NCBI RefSeq assembly: GCF_002863225.1
Contig: NZ_PKEK01000048.1
Location: 62,001 to 126,000, forward strand
DNA from: Mycobacterium sp.
GTDB lineage: Bacteria; Actinomycetota; Actinomycetes; Mycobacteriales; Mycobacteriaceae
Direction of reading: 5' to 3'
DNA length: 64,000 nucleotides
In this document: positions 8,473-16,628 of the stretch, in pieces
How the letters are laid out: each line of letters opens with the position of its first letter
Position numbering within the stretch: position 1 is the first letter of the stretch
Made by a program: the position numbers and the translations under genes
Notes under the pieces: generated by a model
Databases searched by the model: none
Seen by the model: only the letters and a program-made list of their open reading frames with translations
What the model was told of the DNA's origin: nothing

Positions 8473-10049
8473 ACGCGCTCAACGAAATCCGCAGCCGTTT
8501 GGCTGCGGCCCGAGTGCTGGCCCGCCGTGGGATGGTCGACCTACGCCGACCGGACGAGGCGGTGCGGTCCTTACTGGCCATCCGCCGCTACGGCGCTTTC
8601 GGTGGACTCCTCAGCAACGCCGCGGTCCGCTACGGCGACGCACCGGCGATCACCGACGACCGCGGCACGGTCAGCTTCCGTCAGCTCGACGAGACGTCCA
8701 ACGCGCTGGCACGTGGACTGGTGGTCAAGGGAATCCGGGCCGGGGCGGTGATCGCGACGCTGCAGCGCAACAGCCGCGACGTCATGGTGACCGTGGCGGC
8801 GGCCAACAAAATCGGTGTCCGGACGGTGCTGATGAACACCGGCTTCGCCGGCCCGCAACTGGCTGATGTGTCCGCGCGCGAAAACGTCAGCGCCATTCTG
8901 GTCGACGACGAGTTCGAGAACATCCTCACGACGCTGCCATCGCAGATCCTGCGGTTCACCACCAGTCGGCAACACGAGTTGACCGACAATCAGTCGGTGT
9001 CGCCGTTGCCCGCGCCACGGCAGCCGGGCGGTATGGCGCTGCTGACCAGCGGGACCACCGGCACCCCGAAAGGCGTGCCGCGCAACCGAATCGACCCGCT
9101 GCAGTCGGCGCAGCTGCTCGACCGGATTCCGTGGCCCCGCGACGGTGCCTACTACATCGCCGCCCCCTTATTTCACGCGACGGGCCTGGCGACCTGCGCG
9201 ACGGGCTTGATCACGGGTAACCGTGTCGTGATGGCGCGGCGCTTCGACCCGGAGGCGGCTCTGAAGGCGATCACGCACTATCGGGTCGGCGCGGTGGTTC
9301 TGGTGCCGACCATGCTGCAGCGCATCCTCGACCTGGGTTCCGACGTGCTGGCCAAGTACGAAACCTCCTCTTTGACGGTGCTTTTCGCCGCGGGCTCGTC
9401 GTTGTCACCCGACCTGTGCCGTCGTACCCACGACGCTTTCGGCGCCGTGCTCTACAACCTGTACGGCTCCACCGAGGTCGCTGTCGCCGCCGTCGCCACG
9501 CCCGATGAGCTGCACCGCGCGCCAGGCACCGTGGGCCGGCCACCCGTCGGTTGCACGGTGGTCATCTACGACGAGAACCGCCGCAGGGTCACCGAACCCG
9601 GTCACGTCGGAACCTTGTTCGTGTCAAGCGATCTCAGCTTCACCGGTTACACCGACGGTGGCAACAAAGAGATCGTCGACGGTCTGCTGTCCACCGGTGA
9701 CACCGGGCACTTCGACGAAACCGGCCTGTGGTTCGTCGATGGCCGCGACGACGACATGATCGTCTCCGGCGGCGAGAACGTCTTTCCACTGGAGGTCGAG
9801 AATCTTCTCGCCGACCACCCGGACATCGTCGAGGCGTCGGTCATCGGCGTCGACGATGCGGAATTCGGCAAGCGCCTGGCGGCCTACGTGGTCGGCCGTC
9901 CCGAATCCGCGCTGGACGCCGACGCGGTCAAGTCGCACGTGCGCGCGCATCTGGCCCGGCACAAGATTCCCCGCGACGTCATCTTCGTCGAGCAATTGCC
10001 GCGCAACGAGACCGGCAAAGTTCTGCGCAAGCAGCTCACCGAGAGTTAG
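8469..10049 (+). CDS. AMP-forming acyl-CoA synthetase (FadD-like)
   Basis: The protein is 526 residues in the ANL superfamily. Visible are the P-loop LLTSGTTGTPKGVPR, the LYNLYGSTEV block, the hinge region GLWFVDGRDDDMIVSGGENVFPLEVE and the C-terminal NETGKVLRKQL containing the catalytic Lys. It activates a carboxylic acid with ATP and CoA, the entry step to beta-oxidation. Start 8469 overlaps the hydrolase stop (ATGA). A more upstream in-frame start lies within the hydrolase gene and is less likely. The acid it activates is unknown. Confidence 0.88.
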   Translation: MNALNEIRSRLAAARVLARRGMVDLRRPDEAVRSLLAIRRYGAFGGLLSNAAVRYGDAPAITDDRGTVSFRQLDETSNALARGLVVKGIRAGAVIATLQRNSRDVMVTVAAANKIGVRTVLMNTGFAGPQLADVSARENVSAILVDDEFENILTTLPSQILRFTTSRQHELTDNQSVSPLPAPRQPGGMALLTSGTTGTPKGVPRNRIDPLQSAQLLDRIPWPRDGAYYIAAPLFHATGLATCATGLITGNRVVMARRFDPEAALKAITHYRVGAVVLVPTMLQRILDLGSDVLAKYETSSLTVLFAAGSSLSPDLCRRTHDAFGAVLYNLYGSTEVAVAAVATPDELHRAPGTVGRPPVGCTVVIYDENRRRVTEPGHVGTLFVSSDLSFTGYTDGGNKEIVDGLLSTGDTGHFDETGLWFVDGRDDDMIVSGGENVFPLEVENLLADHPDIVEASVIGVDDAEFGKRLAAYVVGRPESALDADAVKSHVRAHLARHKIPRDVIFVEQLPRNETGKVLRKQLTES

Positions 10050-10113
10050 CGCCGTGTCTGAAGGTGTCAAATCGATGTCTGCTTTTCGCATTCCGGATGC
10101 GCCGCGGCGGTCG

Positions 10114-10119
10114 TAGCGT
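10114..10119 (+). promoter_or_regulatory. Possible internal leaderless promoter (TAGCGT)
   Basis: TAGCGT lies 7 nt before ATG 10127, the spacing of mycobacterial leaderless promoters. It falls in the only sizeable gap (77 nt) between the CoA ligase and the SDR-monooxygenase-SDR block, so the latter may also be transcribed separately. No strong -35 is visible. Confidence 0.35.
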
Positions 10120-10126
10120 CGTGAGG

Positions 10127-10951
10127 ATGAGCCGGAGTCTGAGCCACCGCGTCGTGGTGGTCACCGGCGCGGCCCGTGGGATCGGCGCGCAGGTGGCCCG
10201 CGATCTCGTCGGCGCCGGCGCACGAGTCGCGGCACTCGATCGGGACCTGCCGGGTGCCCAGCGGCTGGTGGCCGAACTCGGCTCCGCGGCAGCGGCATTC
10301 GAGGTCGATGTCACCTCCGCCGAGTCGGTGCACAGCGCATGCGCCGCGGCGGCAGCGCATTTCGGCGGGATCGATGTGGTAGTGGCCAATGCCGGTATCG
10401 CCGGCCCGGGGGTGACGGTCGCGGCCGTCGATCCCGCCGACTGGCGACAGGTCATCGACGTCAACCTGGTGGGCGCCTTCCATACCGTGCGGGCCGCGTT
10501 GCCGCACCTGAAAAGAAGCGGTGGATACCTGATGGTGGTCGCCTCGATCGCCGCGGTCATACCGGGGCCGTTGGTGAGCGCGTACGTGGCGTCGAAGGCC
10601 GGCGTCGAGTCGATGGTCCGGGCGGTGCGCATCGAGGTGGCCGCCGACGGAATCGGGGTGGGCATCGCGTACTTCGGACTGATCGACACCGGGCTGGCCA
10701 ACGACATGCTGGCCCGGTCGGGCCTGGGCGTCGTATTGCCCGGGCCGCTGGGCACATTGGCGCCGGTCGGCGTGGCGGCTGCGGCCATCACCACCGGCAT
10801 CGCGCGGCGCTCTCGGCGGGTCTACGCACCCTGGTGGGTCGCGCCGATGCTCGACCTGCGGCCACTGCTGTTCCTTGCGGACCGCCTGCTGGCGGTCCTG
10901 CCGAGCACCCGGCGCGCGATCAGCGCCGGCAACCGATCGGGGGTGAACTGA
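10127..10951 (+). CDS. SDR oxidoreductase
   Basis: The protein is 274 residues of the classical short-chain dehydrogenase family. It has VVTGAARGIGAQVARDL at the N-terminus, ANAGIAG, and the YVASK catalytic Tyr-Lys pair near residue 155. The C-terminal tail carries hydrophobic segments (MLDLRPLLFLADRLLAVLP) that may touch the membrane, as in many mycobacterial SDRs acting on lipids. It overlaps the monooxygenase gene by one base (TGATG). A likely role is oxidising a hydroxyl to the ketone used by the monooxygenase, an inference from adjacency only. Confidence 0.82.
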   Translation: MSRSLSHRVVVVTGAARGIGAQVARDLVGAGARVAALDRDLPGAQRLVAELGSAAAAFEVDVTSAESVHSACAAAAAHFGGIDVVVANAGIAGPGVTVAAVDPADWRQVIDVNLVGAFHTVRAALPHLKRSGGYLMVVASIAAVIPGPLVSAYVASKAGVESMVRAVRIEVAADGIGVGIAYFGLIDTGLANDMLARSGLGVVLPGPLGTLAPVGVAAAAITTGIARRSRRVYAPWWVAPMLDLRPLLFLADRLLAVLPSTRRAISAGNRSGVN

Positions 10952-12417
10952 TGCCGCAACGACAACCGTCCGTGGGCATCATCGGCGCCGGAATGTCCGG
11001 GCTGTGCCAGGCCATCCTGATGCGGCGAGCGGGCATCACCGACGTCACCATCTACGAGAAGGCCGCCGACGTCGGCGGAACCTGGCGCGACAACACCTAT
11101 CCCGGCTTGTCGTGCGACGTGCCGTCGCGGTTCTACCAGTTCACCTTCGCGATGAACCCGAGCTGGACGAGGTTGTTCTCGCCCGGACCCGAAATCCACG
11201 ACTACTTCCAGACGCTCGCCGACCGCTACCGACTGCGCGAGATCATTCGCTTCGGCATCGAGATCGTCGACGCACGATTCGCCGACGGCCGCTGGCATCT
11301 CACCACCGATGCGGGCGAGGAGGTGGCGCACGACTTCCTGATCGCGGCCACCGGCGTCCTGCGTGAGCCGCGCACCCCGTCGATCACCGGCCTGGCCGAA
11401 TTCGACGGTCCCGTCATGCATTCCGCGCGCTGGAACCATGACGTCGACATGACCGGCAAGCGGGTCGCTGTCGTCGGAACCGGATCGACCGGCGTGCAGA
11501 TCGTCTGCGGTCTGGCCGATTCCGCCGGCCGCGTCGACCTGTTCCAGCGCAGCGCGCAATGGATTCTGCCGCTGCCCAATCCTCGGTACTACCGCTGGAT
11601 GAATCCGATCCGCCGCCGGGTGCCGAGGCTGAGCGCGATGGGGTACTACACCTACCACCTGGTATTCGAGTGGTTGGCCGGTGCGCTGGTGCGGCCGGGC
11701 TGGCGCCGCCGGTTCATGAGCGGCGCGTGCCGGGCCAACCTGCGGACGGTGCGCGACCCCGAACTGCGTCGCCGCCTCACCCCGGACTATCAGCCGATGT
11801 GCCGTCGGCTGATCATGTCCGCAGGCTTCTATCCGGCCATGCAGCGCGACAATGTGTGCCTGGTGGACTCCGGGATCGACCACGTCGAGCGACGCGGAAT
11901 CGTCACGGCCACCGGTGATTTGCGTGAGCTGGACGCCATCGTGCTGGCCACCGGCTTCGACGCGCACGCCTTCATGCGACCGCTATCCATCACCGGCCAA
12001 AACGGCCTGACCCTCCAGCAGCTGTGGGAGGACGGCCCCAAAGCGCATCTGGGTGTGGCGCTGCCGGGCTTTCCGAACCTGTTCATGCTGATGGGCCCGC
12101 ACAGCCCGGTCGGCAACTACTCGCTCACCGCGATAGCCGAGGCGCAGGCCAATCACATCGTCGGCTGGATCAACCGCTGGCGGACCTGCGAATTCGACAC
12201 TGTCGCGCCCTCCAGCCGGGCGACGGACGACTTCAACGCGAGCATGCGCCGCGCCATGCCGGGCACCGTGTGGGCCACCGGCTGCACCAGTTGGTATCTG
12301 GGCGCCGACGGGCTTCCCGAACTGTGGCCGTGGACCCCACACGAGTACCGGCGCCGATTGGCTGCGCCACCCGACATCAACGACTACGACATCAAGACCC
12401 TGGTGAGGACGGCATGA
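10951..12417 (+). CDS. Flavin-containing (Baeyer-Villiger-type) monooxygenase
   Basis: The protein is 488 residues with two dinucleotide motifs: IGAGMSGLCQAILM at the N-terminus for FAD and VVGTGSTGVQIVCGL near residue 175 for NADPH. Between them FDGPVMHSARWN matches the FxGxxxHxxxW core of the Baeyer-Villiger fingerprint; the usual final Pro or Asp is Asn here. Such enzymes insert oxygen next to a ketone to make an ester or lactone. It overlaps both SDR neighbours (TGATG before, ATGA after). Its presence beside an HSL esterase and CoA ligase suggests ketone cleavage, but N-hydroxylation cannot be excluded. Confidence 0.83.
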   Translation: MPQRQPSVGIIGAGMSGLCQAILMRRAGITDVTIYEKAADVGGTWRDNTYPGLSCDVPSRFYQFTFAMNPSWTRLFSPGPEIHDYFQTLADRYRLREIIRFGIEIVDARFADGRWHLTTDAGEEVAHDFLIAATGVLREPRTPSITGLAEFDGPVMHSARWNHDVDMTGKRVAVVGTGSTGVQIVCGLADSAGRVDLFQRSAQWILPLPNPRYYRWMNPIRRRVPRLSAMGYYTYHLVFEWLAGALVRPGWRRRFMSGACRANLRTVRDPELRRRLTPDYQPMCRRLIMSAGFYPAMQRDNVCLVDSGIDHVERRGIVTATGDLRELDAIVLATGFDAHAFMRPLSITGQNGLTLQQLWEDGPKAHLGVALPGFPNLFMLMGPHSPVGNYSLTAIAEAQANHIVGWINRWRTCEFDTVAPSSRATDDFNASMRRAMPGTVWATGCTSWYLGADGLPELWPWTPHEYRRRLAAPPDINDYDIKTLVRTA

Positions 12418-13286
12418 CGGGAACACTGGACGGACGCGTCGTAGCCATCACCGGTGGAGCCCGCGGCATCGGGCTGGCCACCGCGAAAGCCTTCGCGGCC
12501 GCCGGCGCCAAGGTGGCGATCGGAGACCTCGACGCCGATACAGCCAAGCGGGCAGCCGCCGGCATCCACGGCAATGTGGTCGCGCTGCCGCTCGATGTGA
12601 CCGTGCCGGAATCATTTTCGGCGTTTCTCGACGACGCGGCCGACGTCCTCGGACCGCTCGACGTCGTGGTGAACAACGCGGGTGTCATGTTCACCGGCGA
12701 GTTTCTCGACGAGTCTATGGACGCTCAGGACACGATGATCGACATCAACCTGCGCGGTGTGATGCTCGGCTGCAAACTGGCGGCCGAACGGTTCATCTGT
12801 CGCGGCGGCGGAACCATCATCAACGTGGCCTCGATGGCCGGTGTGGCTGGTTTCCCGGGCGTGGCCACCTACTGCGCGACCAAATTCGGCGTCGTCGGTT
12901 TCACGTCTGCACTGCGTGAAGAACTGCGCCCGCACAACATCACCGTCAGCGCGGTCCTGCCGGGCGTGGTGCACACCGAACTCTCTGCCGGAATTCAACT
13001 GCCCACGATGATCGAGAACTTCGTGTCGGTCGAACCCGCGGACATCGCCGCGACGGTGGTCGCAGCCGCGCATAACCACCGCGCCCAGTCGTTTGCACCC
13101 CGTCGGTTGCAAATACTCTTGCGCTCCGTCCTTTTCATGCCTGAGCGGCAACGGCGCTTCCTGGGCCGAGTGACCAGGACCGAGCAGGTCTACCTGGCGG
13201 TCGACCAGGCTACCCGCGATGCCTATCACGCCCGGGCCACTGCCGTTGCAGCGCGGCGCGAGCCAGGGGAGCGGTCAGGCGCATGA
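12414..13286 (+). CDS. SDR oxidoreductase
   Basis: The protein is 290 residues. The cofactor motif is AITGGARGIGLATAKAF, followed by NNAGVMFTGEFLDES and the catalytic YCATK. A long C-terminal extension with LQILLRSVLFMPE may associate with membrane. Start 12414 overlaps the monooxygenase stop by ATGA. The 3' end overlaps the convergent SDR gene by 77 nt, an unusually long tail-to-tail overlap. It is a likely alcohol or ketone dehydrogenase in the same pathway; substrate unknown. Confidence 0.8.
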   Translation: MTGTLDGRVVAITGGARGIGLATAKAFAAAGAKVAIGDLDADTAKRAAAGIHGNVVALPLDVTVPESFSAFLDDAADVLGPLDVVVNNAGVMFTGEFLDESMDAQDTMIDINLRGVMLGCKLAAERFICRGGGTIINVASMAGVAGFPGVATYCATKFGVVGFTSALREELRPHNITVSAVLPGVVHTELSAGIQLPTMIENFVSVEPADIAATVVAAAHNHRAQSFAPRRLQILLRSVLFMPERQRRFLGRVTRTEQVYLAVDQATRDAYHARATAVAARREPGERSGA

Positions 13287-14079
13287 CGTCGGCGTAGCGG
13301 GTCGGCAGCATCCTCGCGGCGAGGTAGGTCAACTGCGCATCGCGTCCGACCATGATCCGAGACTGTCCGCGGGCGACACCGCGGTGGATGGTCTCGGCGG
13401 CTTGCTCCGGCGAGGTGAGGGCGATCGCGGAGAAGTTCTGATGGAACTTCTCCAGGTCCGGATCGCCCAGCGGATCGACGCGGACCCGTCCGTTGCGGGT
13501 GATCGGCGTCCGCACCCCGCCGGGGTGCACAGTGACGGCCCGTACTCCGGTCCCGTGCAGTTCCTGCCGCACCGCTTCGGTGTAACCGCGTACGGCGAAT
13601 TTCGCTGCGCAGTAGGCGCTCTGGCTGGGAAAGGCACACAGCCCGAAGATGCTGGATATGTTGACGACGACGCCCGAACGCTGATCGATCAGGTGCGGCA
13701 GGAAGGCCCGGGTCCCGTGTGCGACACCCCAGAAGTTGATGTCCATCAACCATTTGTCGTCGTCGTAGTCGGCCTGCGCTGCCCACTGGGTGAGCACCAC
13801 CCCGGCGTTGTTGACCACCATGCCGATCGGTGACGGCGCCCATCCGGCAACGTCGTCTGCCCAGGAGAGCTGCGCGTCGCGGTCGCGGACGTCGAGGACG
13901 CGCGACAGCACCGGTGTATTCACCGATGCCGCAGTCTCTTTCAGTCCCGTCTCGTCCCAGTCGGTCAGCGCCAGTGCGCAGCCGTGGCCGGCGAGACGCG
14001 CAGCCAGTGCGCGCCCGATCCCGGATCCGGCGCCGCTGATGACGGCGGTGCGACCGTCGACCGGTACGGGTGCCCTCAT
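13210..14079 (-). CDS. SDR oxidoreductase, partner of the P450
   Basis: The protein is 289 residues and starts at the ATG complement of 14077-14079, which overlaps the P450 stop (TGATG). A longer frame upstream would overlap the whole P450 gene. It carries VISGAGSGIGRALAARL, NNAGVVLTQW and the catalytic YCAAK pair. Translation with the P450 is coupled, so it probably oxidises the alcohol made by P450 hydroxylation. Its last 77 nt overlap the convergent SDR gene on the other strand. Substrate not identifiable. Confidence 0.82.
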   Translation of the reverse strand: MRAPVPVDGRTAVISGAGSGIGRALAARLAGHGCALALTDWDETGLKETAASVNTPVLSRVLDVRDRDAQLSWADDVAGWAPSPIGMVVNNAGVVLTQWAAQADYDDDKWLMDINFWGVAHGTRAFLPHLIDQRSGVVVNISSIFGLCAFPSQSAYCAAKFAVRGYTEAVRQELHGTGVRAVTVHPGGVRTPITRNGRVRVDPLGDPDLEKFHQNFSAIALTSPEQAAETIHRGVARGQSRIMVGRDAQLTYLAARMLPTRYADVMRLTAPLARAALQRQWPGRDRHRG

Positions 14080-15467
14080 CACCGGCGCCGAATCAGCATC
14101 GGCAGGCCACCCTTGGGCCGCAGCGTGGTGAAGCCTTCTTCGGTGACGACATGGCCGGGTACCGCGTCCAAGACGAAGCGCTGGCTGGTCGCCGCGGCGA
14201 CCATGGTCGCCTCCAGGAGCGCGAACTGGGTGCCGATGCAAATGCGCCGGCCGCCGCCGAACGGCACATATGCGGCCTTGGGCCGTTCGATGGCGGCACC
14301 GAGAAACCGGTTGGGGTCGAATCGTTCTGGCTCCGGCCAGACATCGGGGTTGCGGTGCAGCCGATGCGTCAGCACGACGACAATCGTCCCCTTCCTGATC
14401 TGATAGCCGTTCAGATCGTCGTCGGCGGTCGCCCTTCGCATCGACAGGTACACCGGTGGATGAATGCGCATGGCCTCGGAGAAGCAGGCTTTGGTCCACG
14501 ACAGGCGATCGAAATCCTCGCAGTTCGGAGTGCGACCCTGCAGGACGGTGTCCACCTCGTCGAGCATGCGGTCGCGCGCACCGAGATTGTGCGACAGCAG
14601 ATGCCAGAACCACGCCATCGCCGTCGCCGTGGTCTCGTGCCCGGCGGCCAGGAAGGTTGCCGACTGCTCGAGGACCTCGGCGCGCGAAAGGGGTTGACCG
14701 GTGGCCTGATCCCGCGCGGCGAGAACCAGGCCGAGAAAGTCGGTGGGCTGCTCCTCGGGGGTCCGTTGCTCTATCCGTTTGGTGATCACCGCATCCAGTT
14801 CGCGTAGTCGACGGGCGATGCGCCGCGCCCGCCAGTGCGCCGAGGCCGCGGACGCCATGTCGACCCCCGGAAGTGCCTGCATCAGCCAGGTCACGGGCGA
14901 GTTACCCACCCGCAGCATGTCTTCGAGCGCCTGGCTCAAGCCCTTGCCGATGGTGGCCACCTCGTCGTCCGACAGATGCGTTCCGAACATCGTCTCGGCG
15001 GCGATCTGCAGTGCGACGACCATCATTTCGCGCGCCACGTCGATGCGCGCGCCGTCCGGGTGAGCCGTCCAGCCATCCAGCATCATGCCCGCCTGGTTGA
15101 CCATGCTGTCGGTGAAGACCTCGAGGTGTCGTCGGGCGAACATCGGGTTGAGCATGGCGCGGTCGCGTTTCCAGCGTTCCCCCCGACTCGTCACCAATCC
15201 CCGGCGCAGACCCAACGCCGGCACGTCGTATTCCTCGCCCTTGACGTAAATGTCCTGTTTGCGCAGAAAGATCTGCTCGACGTCTTGCGGGCGATCGACG
15301 AGCACCAGGTCGACCACACCCGGCACGTGCATCCGGGCCGGGGAGCCGGTGGCGTCGAACAGCACGTTGAGTGCCGGCACCATGTCGTGCCGGGTAGAAC
15401 GAAGCAGGCGCGGAACAGCTTTGAGCGGCAGCGGCCGAGGCCGGGTAAGCGTCGTAGGCAGCGACAT
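14079..15467 (-). CDS. Cytochrome P450
   Basis: The protein is 462 residues. P450 landmarks are complete: I-helix AGHETTATA, K-helix EAMR, and the haem loop FGGGRRICIGTQFALLE with axial ligand C410. No N-terminal membrane anchor is seen, so it is a soluble bacterial P450 needing separate electron donors. The sequence resembles the CYP102/CYP110-like bacterial group more than sterol CYP125, though family assignment needs alignment. It is the first gene of a two-gene operon with an SDR, divergent from an AraC regulator 72 nt away. Confidence 0.88.
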   Translation of the reverse strand: MSLPTTLTRPRPLPLKAVPRLLRSTRHDMVPALNVLFDATGSPARMHVPGVVDLVLVDRPQDVEQIFLRKQDIYVKGEEYDVPALGLRRGLVTSRGERWKRDRAMLNPMFARRHLEVFTDSMVNQAGMMLDGWTAHPDGARIDVAREMMVVALQIAAETMFGTHLSDDEVATIGKGLSQALEDMLRVGNSPVTWLMQALPGVDMASAASAHWRARRIARRLRELDAVITKRIEQRTPEEQPTDFLGLVLAARDQATGQPLSRAEVLEQSATFLAAGHETTATAMAWFWHLLSHNLGARDRMLDEVDTVLQGRTPNCEDFDRLSWTKACFSEAMRIHPPVYLSMRRATADDDLNGYQIRKGTIVVVLTHRLHRNPDVWPEPERFDPNRFLGAAIERPKAAYVPFGGGRRICIGTQFALLEATMVAAATSQRFVLDAVPGHVVTEEGFTTLRPKGGLPMLIRRR

Positions 15468-15479
15468 ACTGCGACGCTA
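15468..15479 (-). promoter_or_regulatory. Leaderless promoter of the P450-SDR operon
   Basis: On the minus strand TAGCGT (15479 to 15474) is followed by 6 nt and then ATG at 15467. This is the mycobacterial leaderless arrangement and supports the chosen P450 start. Together with the AraC promoter at 15527 it leaves a compact regulatory region of about 70 bp. Confidence 0.5.
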
Positions 15480-15526
15480 CGAACCGTCGGCCCGCGCGGT
15501 AATGACCCGGACGGACGCCGATTTGA

Positions 15527-15532
15527 TACGTT
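15527..15532 (+). promoter_or_regulatory. Leaderless promoter of the AraC gene (TACGTT)
   Basis: TACGTT at 15527-15532 is followed by 7 nt and ATG 15540, the spacing for a transcript starting at the A of the start codon. This decides the start, since the frame is also open far upstream, antisense to the P450 gene. Confidence 0.5.
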
Positions 15533-15539
15533 CGGACAC

Positions 15540-16580
15540 ATGGTGGTCAGCGAAGACCGTCTAGCCGCCGACTGGGACGTGCCCCGGCCGGCGGCGACCT
15601 GCCGCCACCTGCTGGAGGCCGCGCGGGTGCACGACGTCACCGCGGAGGTCTGCCTCGCCGGCACCGATCTGACGGTGGCCGGCATCGCAGACAACGCGAC
15701 CGAGGTCCAGGCGGGGCAGGAACTGCGTATGGTCCGCAATATTCTTGCCTGCGTTGCCGATCCGCGAGAGTTCGCCCGCGACGTCGGGCTTCGTTACAAC
15801 TTCGCCAACACCGGGATTCTCGGGTACGCGCTGCTGGCCAGCCCGACCATCGGCGACGCGATCAACGTGGCATGCCGCTACGCCGCCCTGTCGTCGTCCT
15901 TCCTGCGGCTGACCCGACACGACAGCGACCACTGCACGGTCATCGAGTTCGACAACGGTCACGTCCCCGCCGACGTGCGGGAGTTCATGCTCGAACGCGA
16001 CATGTACGCGATCACCAACCTGGCGCCGCTGCTCGTCGGCCAGCTCGAGACCGACGTCGTGCTCACCATCGAGGTGCCCGGCTTCGACCTGCCGATCGAA
16101 CGCCTCGAATTCGCCCGGCTGACAGTCGAAATCGACACAACCTCGAATCGGAGCGCCATCGCGATCCCCACCGCGGTGCTGCGGCTGCCGATGCCCGCTG
16201 CCGACGCCGCGGCGGCACAGGCGTGCGTGCAACAGTGCGAAGAGCTGCTGCAGGCCCGTCGCCAACGTCGGGGGATGGCCGCGCTGGTACGCAACCGGTT
16301 GATCTCAGATCCGGGTGAGCTGCCGTCGATGGCTGTGGTAGCCAGGGAATTCTGTATGACCGAACGAACCATGCACCGTCGTCTGGCAGCCGAACACACC
16401 AGCTATCGCGCACTGGTCGACGAGGTTCGAGTGAACCTTGCATCGGCACTTCTGGAGTCGGGTCTCACCGTCGAGGAGACGGCCCGCCAGCTCGGCTACT
16501 CCGAGACCGCCGCATTCACCCGGGCATTCACCCGCATCAGCGGCGAGTCACCCAGCAGGTATCGCCGCCGCCACGGCTGA
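15540..16580 (+). CDS. AraC-family regulator with arabinose-binding-type N-terminal domain
   Basis: The protein is 346 residues. Residues about 25-210 match the arabinose-binding-like domain of OruR/ArgR-type AraC regulators. Residues about 245-345 form the double helix-turn-helix: MTERTMHRRLAAEHTSYRALVDEVR then ETARQLGYSETAAFTRAFTRISGESPSRYRR. Such regulators usually activate an adjacent operon on binding a small hydrophobic or acidic effector. It is divergent from the P450-SDR operon, its probable target. Start chosen by the leaderless hexamer at 15527; GTG 15543 is the alternative. Confidence 0.85.
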   Translation: MVVSEDRLAADWDVPRPAATCRHLLEAARVHDVTAEVCLAGTDLTVAGIADNATEVQAGQELRMVRNILACVADPREFARDVGLRYNFANTGILGYALLASPTIGDAINVACRYAALSSSFLRLTRHDSDHCTVIEFDNGHVPADVREFMLERDMYAITNLAPLLVGQLETDVVLTIEVPGFDLPIERLEFARLTVEIDTTSNRSAIAIPTAVLRLPMPAADAAAAQACVQQCEELLQARRQRRGMAALVRNRLISDPGELPSMAVVAREFCMTERTMHRRLAAEHTSYRALVDEVRVNLASALLESGLTVEETARQLGYSETAAFTRAFTRISGESPSRYRRRHG

Positions 16581-16615
16581 CGTGCGACTGTCTGCCCGGC
16601 CGAGTCCGGCGCGCC

Positions 16616-16621
16616 TATCCT
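16616..16621 (+). promoter_or_regulatory. Leaderless promoter of hrpA (TATCCT)
   Basis: TATCCT at 16616-16621, then 7 nt, then ATG 16629. The layout matches other leaderless starts in this window and supports the chosen start. Confidence 0.45.
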
Positions 16622-16628
16622 GGCCCGG

